Shown here: positions 1 through 9,749 of the stretch, piece after piece
How the letters are laid out: each line of letters opens with the position of its first letter
How positions within the stretch are numbered: position 1 is the stretch's first letter
Assembly: GCA_017514805.1 (NCBI GenBank)
Contig: JAFWIP010000007.1
Coordinates: forward strand, 1-64,000
DNA: 64,000 bases
Source of the DNA: Candidatus Saccharimonadota bacterium
GTDB taxonomy: Bacteria; Patescibacteriota; Saccharimonadia; Saccharimonadales; Saccharimonadaceae
Direction of reading: 5' to 3'
Translations under genes and position numbers: made by a program
Notes under the pieces: model-generated
What the model was told of the DNA's origin: nothing
Databases searched by the model: none
The model's input: the letters and a program-made list of their open reading frames with translations, nothing else

Positions 1-271
1 CAAACTCTCCATAAAAATTTTTGAATTTGAAAACTCAATATAAAAGACTGACGATGATAATTAATTGCACACTAAATTGTTAAAAAACTCAAAGCCTTAA
101 CTAACAAGCATCCGTTTTGGACAACCTCGCTCGCAGTTAAAACTATCTCTAATCTTATACCATTCAGAACGCCGCGTCAAGCACTTTTTTAGACTTTTTT
201 TAAGATTTTTAGCCAATTCGACAAAATGGCACCGCTTCTACCCTATTTCCCCCTGTTTTTTTTCATATTAT
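1..271. other. Gene-free left edge
   Basis: AT-rich sequence with no convincing ORF on either strand and no RNA gene that I recognise. Two T-rich runs near 186-212 may be the end of a transcript whose gene lies outside the window. Nothing else is visible. Confidence 0.5.
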
Positions 272-361
272 AAAACTAATTTCCATTTCGGAAATTTATT
301 TCCCCTAGAGCCAAAACCGCTCAAGAGAAAACAATTTTCCATTTCAGCAACCAGTTTCGCA
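272..361. repeat. Dispersed ~90 bp repeat, copy A
   Basis: This segment resembles 19470-19562 over its whole length. Shared blocks include TTTCC(A)...GGAAA inverted pairs, CTAGAGC and the block GAGAAAACAATTTTCCATTT. Both copies are gene-free and rich in short inverted repeats, as expected of a small non-autonomous repeat or a structured intergenic element. Function unknown. Confidence 0.6.
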
Positions 362-424
362 ATGCACGAAAGGCACGCTATTCTTATGTTTGCCATAGCT
401 ATTCCCGACAACGATAATATAAAT

Positions 425-856
425 ATGCCAATGTTATTCCCAAATAGAACCAAAAACCGCTATATCTTTGAAGAAAATATATATTTTAACGCTACTCAAA
501 TCTGCGAGCTACTTAAAATTTCTAGATCCTGCCTCAGTAAGCAGCTTAAAAGCGTCCTCGACATACCCGGTTGCCTCTCGGCCCGATTCCGCGCCGACTA
601 TCATGGCGAAAGATATAAAAAATACCGACGCGCAAAACTAGCGCACTACAACCTAAATACCGTCGTCGCCATCGCATATCGCATAAATAATGCCGCCTGT
701 AAGAAATTCTTAGACGATTACCATCGCGTAATTAACGGGCTCCATATTCGATTGGCCGGAACAAACTATTACATTCCAAGCAGCCTCTCTCCAGGAGAAT
801 TCCTTTATTACGCCAATAGAAACTGCCCGCCGTATCTGCTAGACTTCGAAAACTAG
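425..856 (+). CDS. RhuM/Bro-N-like protein
   Basis: Product of 143 residues if started at 425; an upstream ATG at 362 in the same frame would add 21 residues. I prefer 425 because GATAAT lies at 413-418, six bases before the ATG, matching the leaderless arrangement of many genes here. The protein has a short helix-turn-helix-like segment (NATQICELLKISRSCLSKQL) followed by a YNLNTVVAIAYRIN segment. That pair resembles the RhuM/Bro-N family, where 'tqaqmAeLF...' is followed by 'YNLDvIisVGYRV'. Such proteins are often linked to mobile DNA or host interaction, with no established biochemical role. It is convergent with the next gene and their stop codons overlap by 4 nt. Confidence 0.55.
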   Translation: MPMLFPNRTKNRYIFEENIYFNATQICELLKISRSCLSKQLKSVLDIPGCLSARFRADYHGERYKKYRRAKLAHYNLNTVVAIAYRINNAACKKFLDDYHRVINGLHIRLAGTNYYIPSSLSPGEFLYYANRNCPPYLLDFEN

Positions 857-1299
857 AAGCAAACCGACATCAAAAGCCCGATTCCAACCCCAAGGATACC
901 GCCAACAATCGCCTGCGGAATCGTATGGCCTTCAACCACTTTCACTTTTTTCTTCTTATAATTGCGATCCATAATCATTACATTTAGCAATTTTCCCTGC
1001 TCGCCAACCGCATAGCGCACATTAACTGCGTCGTAGACCACAATAATCGCCGTACAAAGCGACAAAATGCTAATAGGCGCAAATATACCAAACTTACATA
1101 TAAAGAAGGTTGTAAGGCCCGCAAAACTCGCTGTATGGCCACTTGGCATGCCACCACTACGCACAAAACAGTCGACCACATCATGAAGGCTCATCTGCCC
1201 TTTGCTACGAATTAAATCCCCTAATAGTTTTCCAGCCTGAGCCACAAACCATCCGATTACGAATGCCAGTAGCCCACCTAGCCCAGTTATATCTTCCAT
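853..1299 (-). CDS. Divergent PAP2-family membrane protein (YuiD/DUF212-like)
   Basis: 148-residue integral membrane protein with about four hydrophobic segments. The motif RSGGMPSGHTA near residues 47-57 is the signature of the divergent PAP2/acid phosphatase-vanadium haloperoxidase-related family (YuiD of Bacillus). These proteins are thought to hydrolyse lipid or other phosphate esters at the membrane, but substrates are not established. A -10-like TAATAT lies seven bases before the ATG, so the message is probably leaderless. The strong terminator of the RNA gene behind it isolates this gene from that transcript. Confidence 0.8.
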   Translation of the reverse strand: MEDITGLGGLLAFVIGWFVAQAGKLLGDLIRSKGQMSLHDVVDCFVRSGGMPSGHTASFAGLTTFFICKFGIFAPISILSLCTAIIVVYDAVNVRYAVGEQGKLLNVMIMDRNYKKKKVKVVEGHTIPQAIVGGILGVGIGLLMSVCF

Positions 1300-1315
1300 A
1301 CTCTATATATTACCA

Positions 1316-1352
1316 CAAAAAGATACCCCCGCCATAACCTCGGCGAGGGTAT
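1316..1352 (-). terminator. Terminator of unassigned RNA A
   Basis: On the minus strand ATACCCTCGCC, an 8 nt loop and GGCGGGGGTAT form a strong hairpin followed by CTTTTT. It ends the transcript that begins near 1707. Confidence 0.85.
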
Positions 1353-1707
1353 AAACCGGAACAATAAATAACTCTCTTCCTTGATATTGTTCCATTGATT
1401 GATAAAATTACAAATGCTATTGAATCCTTCTTAATTGTTCGGCGCAGGGGCTTATAAAGGGCGTTGGAGGAAAGTAGGGCTCTTATTCTTATTCTTGCCT
1501 AATTTTAGGCGGCCCGTAATGCCTCATTCCGGCTACATTTTTTTGCGTGATTTGCGATAGATTAATATCTAATCGCTAGTTGAGCCTTCAGATTCAACCT
1601 GCTACTTCCGTATCCTTTCCTATGGTTTCGTATAAATCGGTTATATACACCTCATCCTCGTAAGAGGATTCCACGCAATACGTTTTTCCCGAACTTGCAT
1701 TTGCAAT
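1323..1707 (-). ncRNA. Unassigned structured RNA A (~385 nt)
   Basis: No plausible ORF exists here, yet the segment has a perfect promoter upstream and a strong terminator at its end. On the minus strand I can pair many local helices: ATCCTC/GAGGAT around 1660, GTATA/TATAC around 1633, GTTGA/TCAAC around 1585, GCGAT.AGAT/ATCTATCGC around 1563, GCCT/AGGC around 1505 and GGAACAATA/TATTGTTCC between 1357 and 1392. GCGTG near 1668 can also pair with CACGC near 1548. RNase P RNA and tmRNA are found elsewhere in the window, and the segment lacks SRP RNA signatures, so I cannot assign a family. The boundaries follow the predicted start site and terminator. Confidence 0.7.
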
Positions 1708-1713
1708 GTACAC

Positions 1714-1742
1714 ATTATAGCACGCTCGTCATATTTTGTCAA
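1714..1742 (-). promoter_or_regulatory. Consensus sigma-70 promoter for RNA A
   Basis: On the minus strand TTGACA (1742-1737), a 17 nt spacer and TATAAT (1719-1714) form a perfect consensus promoter. The predicted start is near 1707. Confidence 0.9.
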
Positions 1743-1750
1743 TAGCAACA

Positions 1751-1780
1751 CAAAAAAGTAGCCCTTTTTACAGGGCTACT
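1751..1780 (-). terminator. Terminator after gyrA
   Basis: Minus-strand AGTAGCCC, an 8 nt loop and GGGCTACT are followed by TTTTTTG, just downstream of the gyrA stop. Confidence 0.85.
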
Positions 1781-1796
1781 TCTCTAGAAGATTAAC

Positions 1797-4478
1797 TTAT
1801 TTCTTCTTTGCTGCTGGTTTTACGGCTGGTTCCTCTGCTTTCGCGGACGCCTTTGCGTCAGCCTTTGGCTCTTCTTCCTCTGGCTCTTCCTTCGGTAAAA
1901 TACCGATTGAAGCTACCGCGTCGCCATCATTAAGGCGCATTACGCGAACACCCTGCGTTGCACGGCCCAAAGTAGGAATATCTTTCACTGCTACACGAAT
2001 CGCCTGACCACCAGTCGACATCATGATTACCTCTTCCGCCTCTGGATCGAGCGTATGCACCGCTGCGATTGGGCCAGTCTTAGAGGTAATTGCCGCGACC
2101 TTTACGCCAACACCGCCACGCTTATGTGGTGGGAAGTTTGTCGCCGCCGTCATCTTGCCGTAACCCTTCGTCGAAATCACAATCAACTTCTGGTTCTCTG
2201 GATCAGATACGACATCCATGCCGACCACTGTATCATTTGGACGGAGACGAACACCACGGACACCACGTGCCGCGCGACCCATTGGGCGAACATCTTTCTC
2301 ATTGAAGCGAACTGCCTGACCGGCCGAAGTCGAGATGATAATATCATTCTCGCCAGTTGTGCCGCGAACCCAACGCAATTCATCACCATCATCGAGCTTA
2401 ATCGTAATCAAGCCGTTCGTACGAATATTTGCGTAATCCTTGAGTGCAGTTTTCTTAATCGTACCCTTGGTAGTCGCCATAAAGAGGAAGCCATCTTCGC
2501 CAGCCTCAGCGCCCTGCTTAATTACAGAGGTAATCTTCTCTTCTGGGTGGAGGCTCAAGAGGTTAACCGAAGCCGTACCCTTCGCTACTAGAGATGACTG
2601 CGGGATTTCGTAAGCCTTGATGCGGAAAATACGACCTTGGTTTGTGAAGAATAATAGATAATCGTGGGAATTTGCCAAGATAATCGTATCGATAACATCT
2701 TCTTCCTTTGTCGTCATACCGCGACGGCCCTTACCGCCTCTGTTCTGCTTCTTGAAGTCATTCTGTAAGACACGCTTCACGTAACCCTGAGCAGTGAGCA
2801 AGACTACGCTTTCCTCATCTGGAATCAAGTCCTCCTCAGCAAACTTACCGAGCTCGTGATTAATAATCTTACTGCGACGAGGGTCACCGTATTTCTCTTT
2901 CATCGCAAGGAGCTCTTCCTTGATAACATCGAGAATCGCCTGCTCAGAAGCAAGGATCGCCTCAAGTTTAGCGATAAGCTCATGGAGTTCCTTGAGTTCG
3001 TTCTCAATCTTATCGCGCTCGAGTCCTTGGAGGCGGCGAAGCTGCATTGCCAAGATAGCGGCAGCTTGTACCTCTGATAGACCAAAGCGTTCCATGAGGC
3101 GCTTATCTGCGTCATCATAAGATTCGCGAATCGTTTTAATCACCTCATCGATATGGTCGAGCGCAATCTTCAAGCCTTCGAGAATATGCGCGCGTTCCTT
3201 TGCCTTATTAAGATCAAATTCTGTCCTACGGCGAATAACTTTTTGACGATGCTTGATAAACTCAGCGAGTATTTCTTTCAAACCCATGACCTTAGGTTGA
3301 ATACCGTCTACAAGCGCCAACACATTGTAGTGGAACGAAGTCTGCAAGCCAGTTAATTTATACAACTGATTCAAAATCTTCTTCGGGAAGGCGTCTTTCT
3401 TGAGTTCAACCACGACACGTATCTTACCGCGCGCAGATTCATCACGAGCATCAGAGATATGATCAAGCTTCTTCGCAAGTACGAGCTCGCGTACCTTATC
3501 GACGAAGGCTTCCTTACTCATGCCATAAGGCACCTCTGTAATAACGATCGCATAGCGACCATTCTTCTTCTCTTCAATATTCGCTACGGCACGAATCGTT
3601 ACCGAACCGCGACCAGTCTCATAGGCCTGCTTCATCGGTGCACCACCGTAAACCTCAGCACCCGTCGGGAAATCTGGACCCTTTACGTGCTTCATGAGCT
3701 CTTCGAGCGTAATTTCTGGGTTATCAATCTGCGCAATCGTCGCATCGACCACCTCACCAAGGTTGTGTGGCGGGATATTCGTTGCCATACCGACTGCGAT
3801 ACCCATCTGACCATTCAAGAGAATGTTTGGTACTGCCGCTGGCAATACCACTGGCTCCTGTTCGGTACCATCGAAGTTATCGCGAAAATCAACGGTATTC
3901 TTCTCGATATCGGCAAGAAGTTCTGCGCCGACCTTATCCATACGAGCCTCAGTGTAACGTGAAGCAGCTGCTTCATCGCCATCCATCGAACCGAAGTTAC
4001 CCTGACCTTCAACGAGCGTATAGCGCATCTTCCAAGGCTGAGCAAGGTTCACCATCGAGTCATAAATCGACGAATCGCCGTGTGGGTGGTATTTACCCAT
4101 CACTTCACCGACGATACGTGCGGACTTAACTGTCGCATGTGGCGCCTTCCAGCCGTTCTTATTCATTGCGTACAAGATACGGCGGTTCACCGGCTTAAGA
4201 CCATCGCGCACATCTGGAAGCGCGCGATCAATCAAGACTGACATTGAATAGCGAAGGAAGCTATCCTCCATCACGTTCTCAACCGTCAACTCTTCAACAC
4301 CATCCTCGGCTTTGTGAGCTTGTAGGCCACCGACCTTTACGACTTCTTCCTCTTCTGGAGCCGTCGCCCCGAGAGTTTCGTCAACGCCTTTGTCATCTGC
4401 GCTATCAGGAACATTCCCGACTTTGCTTTCGTCGCGTTCGTCTTCTGGATTATTTACTGTCTTTTTCTTATCTGCCAT
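1797..4478 (-). CDS. gyrA: DNA gyrase subunit A
   Basis: GyrA of 893 residues, the DNA-breaking subunit of type IIA topoisomerase that introduces negative supercoils with GyrB. An unusual acidic extension of about 65 residues precedes the family start ([16 protein letters not shown]). The active-site tyrosine is Y175 in ASRYTEAR. The quinolone-resistance region reads [10 protein letters not shown] with wild-type Ser136 and Asp140 (E. coli S83 and D87). A GyrA box (QNRGGKG) in the C-terminal beta-pinwheel marks a true gyrase rather than ParC. The tail is rich in Lys, Ala and Glu. It lies 14 nt downstream of gyrB with GGAGG before the ATG, so the two are cotranscribed and a terminator follows. 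Confidence 0.97.
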   Translation of the reverse strand: MADKKKTVNNPEDERDESKVGNVPDSADDKGVDETLGATAPEEEEVVKVGGLQAHKAEDGVEELTVENVMEDSFLRYSMSVLIDRALPDVRDGLKPVNRRILYAMNKNGWKAPHATVKSARIVGEVMGKYHPHGDSSIYDSMVNLAQPWKMRYTLVEGQGNFGSMDGDEAAASRYTEARMDKVGAELLADIEKNTVDFRDNFDGTEQEPVVLPAAVPNILLNGQMGIAVGMATNIPPHNLGEVVDATIAQIDNPEITLEELMKHVKGPDFPTGAEVYGGAPMKQAYETGRGSVTIRAVANIEEKKNGRYAIVITEVPYGMSKEAFVDKVRELVLAKKLDHISDARDESARGKIRVVVELKKDAFPKKILNQLYKLTGLQTSFHYNVLALVDGIQPKVMGLKEILAEFIKHRQKVIRRRTEFDLNKAKERAHILEGLKIALDHIDEVIKTIRESYDDADKRLMERFGLSEVQAAAILAMQLRRLQGLERDKIENELKELHELIAKLEAILASEQAILDVIKEELLAMKEKYGDPRRSKIINHELGKFAEEDLIPDEESVVLLTAQGYVKRVLQNDFKKQNRGGKGRRGMTTKEEDVIDTIILANSHDYLLFFTNQGRIFRIKAYEIPQSSLVAKGTASVNLLSLHPEEKITSVIKQGAEAGEDGFLFMATTKGTIKKTALKDYANIRTNGLITIKLDDGDELRWVRGTTGENDIIISTSAGQAVRFNEKDVRPMGRAARGVRGVRLRPNDTVVGMDVVSDPENQKLIVISTKGYGKMTAATNFPPHKRGGVGVKVAAITSKTGPIAAVHTLDPEAEEVIMMSTGGQAIRVAVKDIPTLGRATQGVRVMRLNDGDAVASIGILPKEEPEEEEPKADAKASAKAEEPAVKPAAKKK

Positions 4479-4492
4479 CTTTCATTCCCTCC

Positions 4493-6493
4493 TTAGAAGT
4501 CCAAATCATCCAGATCGACCGTCGCCGCTCTCGATTGAATAAAGTTTTTACGGAGTTCTGCTTCGTCGCCCATCAACTTAGTAAAGATTGCGTCAGCTTT
4601 CTCGGCATCCTCAATATTTACACGAATAAGCGTACGATTTGCTGGATTCATCGTGGTCTCCCAGAGCTGGGCTGCGTCCATCTCACCAAGACCCTTAAAG
4701 CGCTGCTGCGCGGTATAGCCAGCCTGCTTGAAGGTTTCGTCATCTGGATTAATCTTTGTGCCAGCTGCCTTGCGCTCTGCGATTTTCTTTGCCAAGGTCT
4801 GCTCGAGTGCTTCCTCGTTATAGATATATTCAATCTTACGAGTATTACCCGTACCCTTAATCAAGCCAAATAGAGGCGGCTTTGCCAAGTAAACATGGCC
4901 AGCCTTGATCACCTCTGGCATATAGCGGAAGAAGAAAGTCAAAAGTAGAGTTGAAATATGTGCACCATCGACATCCGCATCGGTCATGAATACAATCTTG
5001 TAGTAGCGAAGACCATTAATGTCAAAGGTGTCGCCAATACCGACACCAAGCGCCTTAATCAAAGATACGATCTCGGCATTCGCGAACATCTTATCGAGAC
5101 GTGCGCGCTCGGTATTGAGCACCTTACCGCGAAGTGGCAAGATTGCCTGAATCTTCGAATCACGACCTTCCTTTGCGGAACCCGCCGCAGAGTTACCCTC
5201 TACGATAAAGAGCTCACACTCGGTACGGTCTCTAGAAGAACAGTCAGCAAGCTTTGAGGGTAAATTGAGGCCTTCGAAAGCGCCTTTGCGAATAACGTTA
5301 TCGCGGGCTGCGCGCGCAGCCTTGCGTGCGCGAGCGGCGAGCGTCGCCTTGTTTACAATCTTCTTTGCAACATCCGGATGCTCCTCGAGATAATAAGCGA
5401 AGTATTCGCTTGTAACCTTATCGGCATAGCCACGTACCTCTGGGTTACCAAGCTTATTCTTGGTCTGACCTTCAAACTGTGGATCTGGAAGCTTCACTAA
5501 GATAACTGCGGTGAGGCCCTCCTTAATATCGTCGCCAGTAAGATTATCTTCTTTCTCTTTGAGAAGACCATTCTTACGCGCGTAATCATTAATTACACGG
5601 TTGAGCGCCGTGCGGAAGCCAACTACGTGCGTACCGCCATCTGGCGTAAGAACGTTGTTCGCGAATGGGCGCATCGTCTCAGAGAATGAATCATTATATT
5701 GTACGGCCACCTCAACAACGCTATCCTCAATCTGTTTCTCGACATAGAAGATATCGTCCGAGATTACCTCTTTACCCTGATTCAAGCGGCGAACATAGCT
5801 CTTGATACCGCCTTCAAAATAGAAGGAATCGCTCTTGCCAGTACGCTCATCATGAACGGAAGTGAGAATACCCTTCGTCAAATATGCCTGGTGGCGAAGA
5901 TAATTCACTACCCAATCATAGTCGAAAGTAACCGTCTCTTTGAAGATAGCTGGATCAGGATAGAATGTAATACTCGTACCCTGCTTATCAGTTGACCCAG
6001 TTACTTCAATCGGTTTGACAGTCTTACCCGTATCGAACTCGATATGATTAATCTTGCCATCACGGTAAACTTCCGCAATCATACGCGTAGAAAGCGCATT
6101 CACTACCGAAGAACCCACACCGTGAAGACCGGAAGAAACCTTATAGCCGCCTCCGCCGAACTTACCGCCAGCATGAAGCACCGTAAGAACGGTTTCCAAA
6201 GTGGACATTTTTGTTTTTGGGTGGATATCTACAGGGATACCACGGCCATCATCATCTACGCGACAGCCACCATCGTTAAGAAGAGTTACCTTAACATGAG
6301 TAGCATAGCCGGCGATTGCTTCGTCGATAGAGTTATCAGCAATCTCCTTAATAAGATGATGTAAGCCATCAAAACCAGTTGAGCCGATATACATACCAGG
6401 GCGCTTACGCACTGGTTCGAGTCCCTCCAAAACCTGAATTTCGGACGCATTGTACTCTTCGTCGGCCCCACCGGACTTCTTAGCTGCAACCAT
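4493..6493 (-). CDS. gyrB: DNA gyrase subunit B
   Basis: GyrB of 666 residues, the ATPase subunit of gyrase. The GHKL ATP-binding domain opens with GLEPVRKRPGMYIGST; the catalytic Glu is at about residue 50 in KEIADNSIDEA. The transducer domain follows, then a TOPRIM domain with EGNSAAGSAK and the metal-binding DADVDGAHI. The C-terminal region closes with the usual QRFKGLGEM segment. Its length matches compact GyrB proteins without the large insert of proteobacteria. It is the first gene of the gyrB-gyrA pair; a purine-rich GGTAATA tract rather than a strong Shine-Dalgarno precedes the ATG. Confidence 0.97.
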   Translation of the reverse strand: MVAAKKSGGADEEYNASEIQVLEGLEPVRKRPGMYIGSTGFDGLHHLIKEIADNSIDEAIAGYATHVKVTLLNDGGCRVDDDGRGIPVDIHPKTKMSTLETVLTVLHAGGKFGGGGYKVSSGLHGVGSSVVNALSTRMIAEVYRDGKINHIEFDTGKTVKPIEVTGSTDKQGTSITFYPDPAIFKETVTFDYDWVVNYLRHQAYLTKGILTSVHDERTGKSDSFYFEGGIKSYVRRLNQGKEVISDDIFYVEKQIEDSVVEVAVQYNDSFSETMRPFANNVLTPDGGTHVVGFRTALNRVINDYARKNGLLKEKEDNLTGDDIKEGLTAVILVKLPDPQFEGQTKNKLGNPEVRGYADKVTSEYFAYYLEEHPDVAKKIVNKATLAARARKAARAARDNVIRKGAFEGLNLPSKLADCSSRDRTECELFIVEGNSAAGSAKEGRDSKIQAILPLRGKVLNTERARLDKMFANAEIVSLIKALGVGIGDTFDINGLRYYKIVFMTDADVDGAHISTLLLTFFFRYMPEVIKAGHVYLAKPPLFGLIKGTGNTRKIEYIYNEEALEQTLAKKIAERKAAGTKINPDDETFKQAGYTAQQRFKGLGEMDAAQLWETTMNPANRTLIRVNIEDAEKADAIFTKLMGDEAELRKNFIQSRAATVDLDDLDF

Positions 6494-6624
6494 TATTACC
6501 TCTACTTTTTATTAACAAGTATTATTCTACACCACTCACCCCCAAAAATCAAGTCTAAGGCCCTTAAAATCGCTTCTAAGGCCCTTCTGGCCCAAAAACC
6601 ATATATTTACCCATTTTAGACAAT

Positions 6625-6716
6625 AAAAAGAAATCCACGACATGCGCGTGGATTTCTTTTCGCCCTAGGTTTCTTTTCCAATCTTTCTTTCCAAAGAAAG
6701 ATTGAGGGCGAAGCCT
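6625..6716. repeat. Dispersed hairpin repeat (type GACATGYGC), copy 1, with terminator
   Basis: A hairpin AAATCCACG...CGTGGATTT flanked by T-runs (6628-6660) is followed by a second inverted repeat CTTTCTTTCC/AAAGAAAG (about 6680-6702). Related two-hairpin units occur at 19628-19722 and 47181-47262, and the first hairpin alone at 22055-22085. The first hairpin is a bidirectional terminator, here ending the ATPase gene on the minus strand. Confidence 0.7.
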
Positions 6717-6718
6717 AT

Positions 6719-9700
6719 TTATCGCCAGCGCAAGACTACGCCGTCTTCAGGATTATCTTCTTGCTTCTTTGCCGGGGTCGGCTCTTCTTTTGCCACGGGA
6801 GATGCCGCCGGAGTCGAAGTTTTCTTCTCATGATGAATCTTAATTCCGCTCGCCAAATCATCTTGCTTTGGCGCCGAAACCACCCCCGCCACATCTTCAT
6901 TCGAAGCCGCCTCTACATTCTTCTCGGCCGCCGCCGCCCAAATCGAGCCGCCTGCCTCAGATATAATCTCATCGGCTGCGTTCTTTTGTTTCGTAGACAA
7001 ATTATCATTCTTCATCGGATGCCCTGCCAAAGAATCCGCCTTCGGCTCCTTTAGGGCAGACTCAACTACCTCCGACGGAGCTTTCTTCTCTACTGGCGCA
7101 GATGTTGCCTTCGCTGGCGCAGCCTTCGGAGCGGCTGGTACACTCTGTTTCTTCTCGATAACTTCGTGCGCCTCTTCTTTCGCCTGCTTACTCAGTTCTG
7201 CTTTCTTTTCAAGCCAAGAATCCAAGAAGTTCTTCTTTGGCGCCGGCTTCGAAGCTTCACTTGTACTACTGGCACTTGGTTTCTTCGCCGCCAAGCGCTC
7301 CTCAATCTCCGCCTCAACCTCGGAACGCGGACGACCGTACTTCGATAGCGCATACATTCGCATCCTCTGACCAAGCTCTTCCGACCCCTCACCCATCGGC
7401 GGCAACGAACGCATCGTGAATGGTGCTGTCGGCGTATCGAACATCATTACCGTCGCAATCCAGTTGAAGTTTGGCTGTTTGTGAAGGTCCTCTGCCGTAA
7501 ATACCGGCGAGAAAGCTTTCTCCATCAATTCCGCATCCGTCACGCCAATACGACCAGACATAATCGTACCGACGTTACCGAGGATAGCCTCGCGAATCTT
7601 ATCGGTTAGCTGCGTCATGAACTGGTTCGCCAAAACAAGGTTCAGACGGTATTTGCGCGCCTCAGATAGAATCGACTCGAAACTCTCTGTCGCAAAGTTC
7701 TGGAACTCGTCTACGAAGAGACAAAAATCAACGCGGTCATCCTCCGGAATGTCCTGACGACTCATCGCTGCAGCCTGGAATTTCATCACGAAAATCATAC
7801 CGAGCAGCTGTGCGTTCAATTCACCCGTCTTACCCTTCGAGAGATTAACGAGAAGAATCTTCTTGTTGTCCATAATCTCGCGAATATTAAAGCCTGACTT
7901 GGTCTGGCCAAGAATGTTGCGCATCATCTTATTCGAAAGGAATGGACCCCACTTCGAAACAAACCAGCTCGTCACCTCACCAGCATCACTCGACTTCTGC
8001 GAAGCTGGAAATTCCTTTGTCCAATAATCATAGACAGTCTTATCTGTTACGTACTTCAACTTCGACTTCACAAATTCTGGATCAATGAAACAGCGCGGAA
8101 TATCAATGAAAGTACCACCGGCCGGATCGCTCATGAGAAGCAAAGCCGCATTGCGGAACATATGCTGAGCACGCGGACCAAAGATACCCTGGTTTCCCGG
8201 ATCATACAAAGAGGTAAGCATATTAATACCCTCTTGTACGATAAAGTCCTTTTGGTCCTCGGTATCGAATTCAAACATATTCATACCGACCGGACTATCC
8301 ATATAACCAGGCTCGAACACAATCACGTCATCCATGCGCTCTTGCGGTACGCGACTGAGCAACCATTCCACCGCATCGCCGTGCGGATCAATAAAGGCAA
8401 AACCACGCCCATCACACATATCTTGATAGGCCAAGTTCTCAAGCAACACGGATTTACCAGAACCAGTAGCACCGATTGCATAAGTATGGCGACGACGATC
8501 CTTTACCTGGAGGCGGATCTCTTTCTTCTCGCCACGGAATTCATTTACGCCAAGAAGCAGACCTTCCTCCGCCAACTTCGCCGGACCATCTACTTGCTTC
8601 ACCGCCTGGCGTTCAACCTGGCTCGTCGGAATCGCATTCTGACTTGGCAAGTGGAAAATACTCGCCATTTCTACGCTGTTCAAGATCATATCGCTCTGAT
8701 TCTGCGGGAACCAGCGCAAAATATAGTTACGTGCCAGCTCTTCCGAACTATTCAAAAAATCATAGCGAAAACCATTATATTGCGCCAAATCGAACTGCGA
8801 AAACACCGATACGACGCTGTTTAATACCGCCTCCGAACGCGGTTTCGATGAAGAGCTCGCAATCACCCGAATCAATGCCTCGAATCCAGGATATTTTGTC
8901 TTTTCCTCAATCCTCTGAATCTCTTCTTGCTCAAGATTAGTCAGTGCCTTATCTTCGGCCGCTTTGTAGGGATCATGCTCCTCAGGCGGCCTCCAGAGTG
9001 CCTCCGCAACATCACCTGCCAAGTTTGCCGCACTATTAACGACTCTGCCTAATACGCCAGCCGCTTTGTTAGCCTTTTTACCATCCTTTATATTTTGTAC
9101 TCGCTCGAGTGATTTTTTTACCCAACCGCCATCAGTCGGACGAAACATTATCTGTACCGCTACACCATCACCCTTCTTTGCTGTTGAGAGTGCATTGATT
9201 AGACCGAGGCTCGCATCACGCTTCGTATCTTCGTAGCTTGCAATTGGATAGTAGAACTCTTCCTTAAAGCGAAACTCACCGCCAACAACCGCATCGATAC
9301 CGCCCTCCTTACTGAAGAAGTTCGGATCATTCACTTCCTCTAGGCGCGCCGTTGGATAAGCAGCCGTAATCGCCTGCTTAACCGTCTCCGTTAGCACCGC
9401 TGGTACTACCGCGTAGTACTTAATAAAACCATCGTGCGCCACAATCTCAAAACTGATATGCTTCTGGCCGTACAAACGCGTCTTTAAACCTTTTGCCAAG
9501 GTGGACGAGATAATACTATACATCACCTGCGCCTCAGAAATCTGCTCACCAATTACGTCACGCTCATCACGCCCATTCACCTGGACATCATCAGTCGATG
9601 GCGGTAGATGAATCAACATCGGTACCATCTTTAGCGCGCGCGCATAATTCTTTTTATCGCGCTTTGCCCCAGCAAAAGTCTTCCAGACTATCACCCCAAT

Positions 9701-9748
9701 CACTACGATAACTGCCAGTACTATCAGAGGAGTTATTAAGCCATCCAT
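6719..9748 (-). CDS. TraG/VirD4-like conjugation-type ATPase, membrane-anchored
   Basis: Large P-loop ATPase of 1009 residues from the preferred start. An N-terminal membrane helix (about residues 5-25) is followed by a poorly characterised CPR-type region to about 400. The ATPase core has Walker A GATGSGKS (about 426-433), a Walker B segment ending LFVDEFQNF, and a TraG/TraD-type C-lobe (LANQFMTQL). The last 200 residues are Ala/Lys/Glu/Pro-rich and probably disordered. Family members couple substrates to type IV secretion channels; in CPR they are common but their substrate is unknown. I start at 9748 because GGAGG sits 8 nt upstream; the in-frame ATG at 9763 overlaps that ribosome site. 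It directly follows a small partner gene. Confidence 0.85.
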   Translation of the reverse strand: MDGLITPLIVLAVIVVIGVIVWKTFAGAKRDKKNYARALKMVPMLIHLPPSTDDVQVNGRDERDVIGEQISEAQVMYSIISSTLAKGLKTRLYGQKHISFEIVAHDGFIKYYAVVPAVLTETVKQAITAAYPTARLEEVNDPNFFSKEGGIDAVVGGEFRFKEEFYYPIASYEDTKRDASLGLINALSTAKKGDGVAVQIMFRPTDGGWVKKSLERVQNIKDGKKANKAAGVLGRVVNSAANLAGDVAEALWRPPEEHDPYKAAEDKALTNLEQEEIQRIEEKTKYPGFEALIRVIASSSSKPRSEAVLNSVVSVFSQFDLAQYNGFRYDFLNSSEELARNYILRWFPQNQSDMILNSVEMASIFHLPSQNAIPTSQVERQAVKQVDGPAKLAEEGLLLGVNEFRGEKKEIRLQVKDRRRHTYAIGATGSGKSVLLENLAYQDMCDGRGFAFIDPHGDAVEWLLSRVPQERMDDVIVFEPGYMDSPVGMNMFEFDTEDQKDFIVQEGINMLTSLYDPGNQGIFGPRAQHMFRNAALLLMSDPAGGTFIDIPRCFIDPEFVKSKLKYVTDKTVYDYWTKEFPASQKSSDAGEVTSWFVSKWGPFLSNKMMRNILGQTKSGFNIREIMDNKKILLVNLSKGKTGELNAQLLGMIFVMKFQAAAMSRQDIPEDDRVDFCLFVDEFQNFATESFESILSEARKYRLNLVLANQFMTQLTDKIREAILGNVGTIMSGRIGVTDAELMEKAFSPVFTAEDLHKQPNFNWIATVMMFDTPTAPFTMRSLPPMGEGSEELGQRMRMYALSKYGRPRSEVEAEIEERLAAKKPSASSTSEASKPAPKKNFLDSWLEKKAELSKQAKEEAHEVIEKKQSVPAAPKAAPAKATSAPVEKKAPSEVVESALKEPKADSLAGHPMKNDNLSTKQKNAADEIISEAGGSIWAAAAEKNVEAASNEDVAGVVSAPKQDDLASGIKIHHEKKTSTPAASPVAKEEPTPAKKQEDNPEDGVVLRWR

Positions 9749-9749
9749 C

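Noticed and set aside
3459-3962. Long open frame opposite gyrA
   Set aside because: Antisense shadow of gyrA; no family similarity and no initiation signals.
8162-8940. Long open frames opposite the TraG-like ATPase gene
   Set aside because: They are antisense shadows of a well-supported gene with no promoter or ribosome site of their own.
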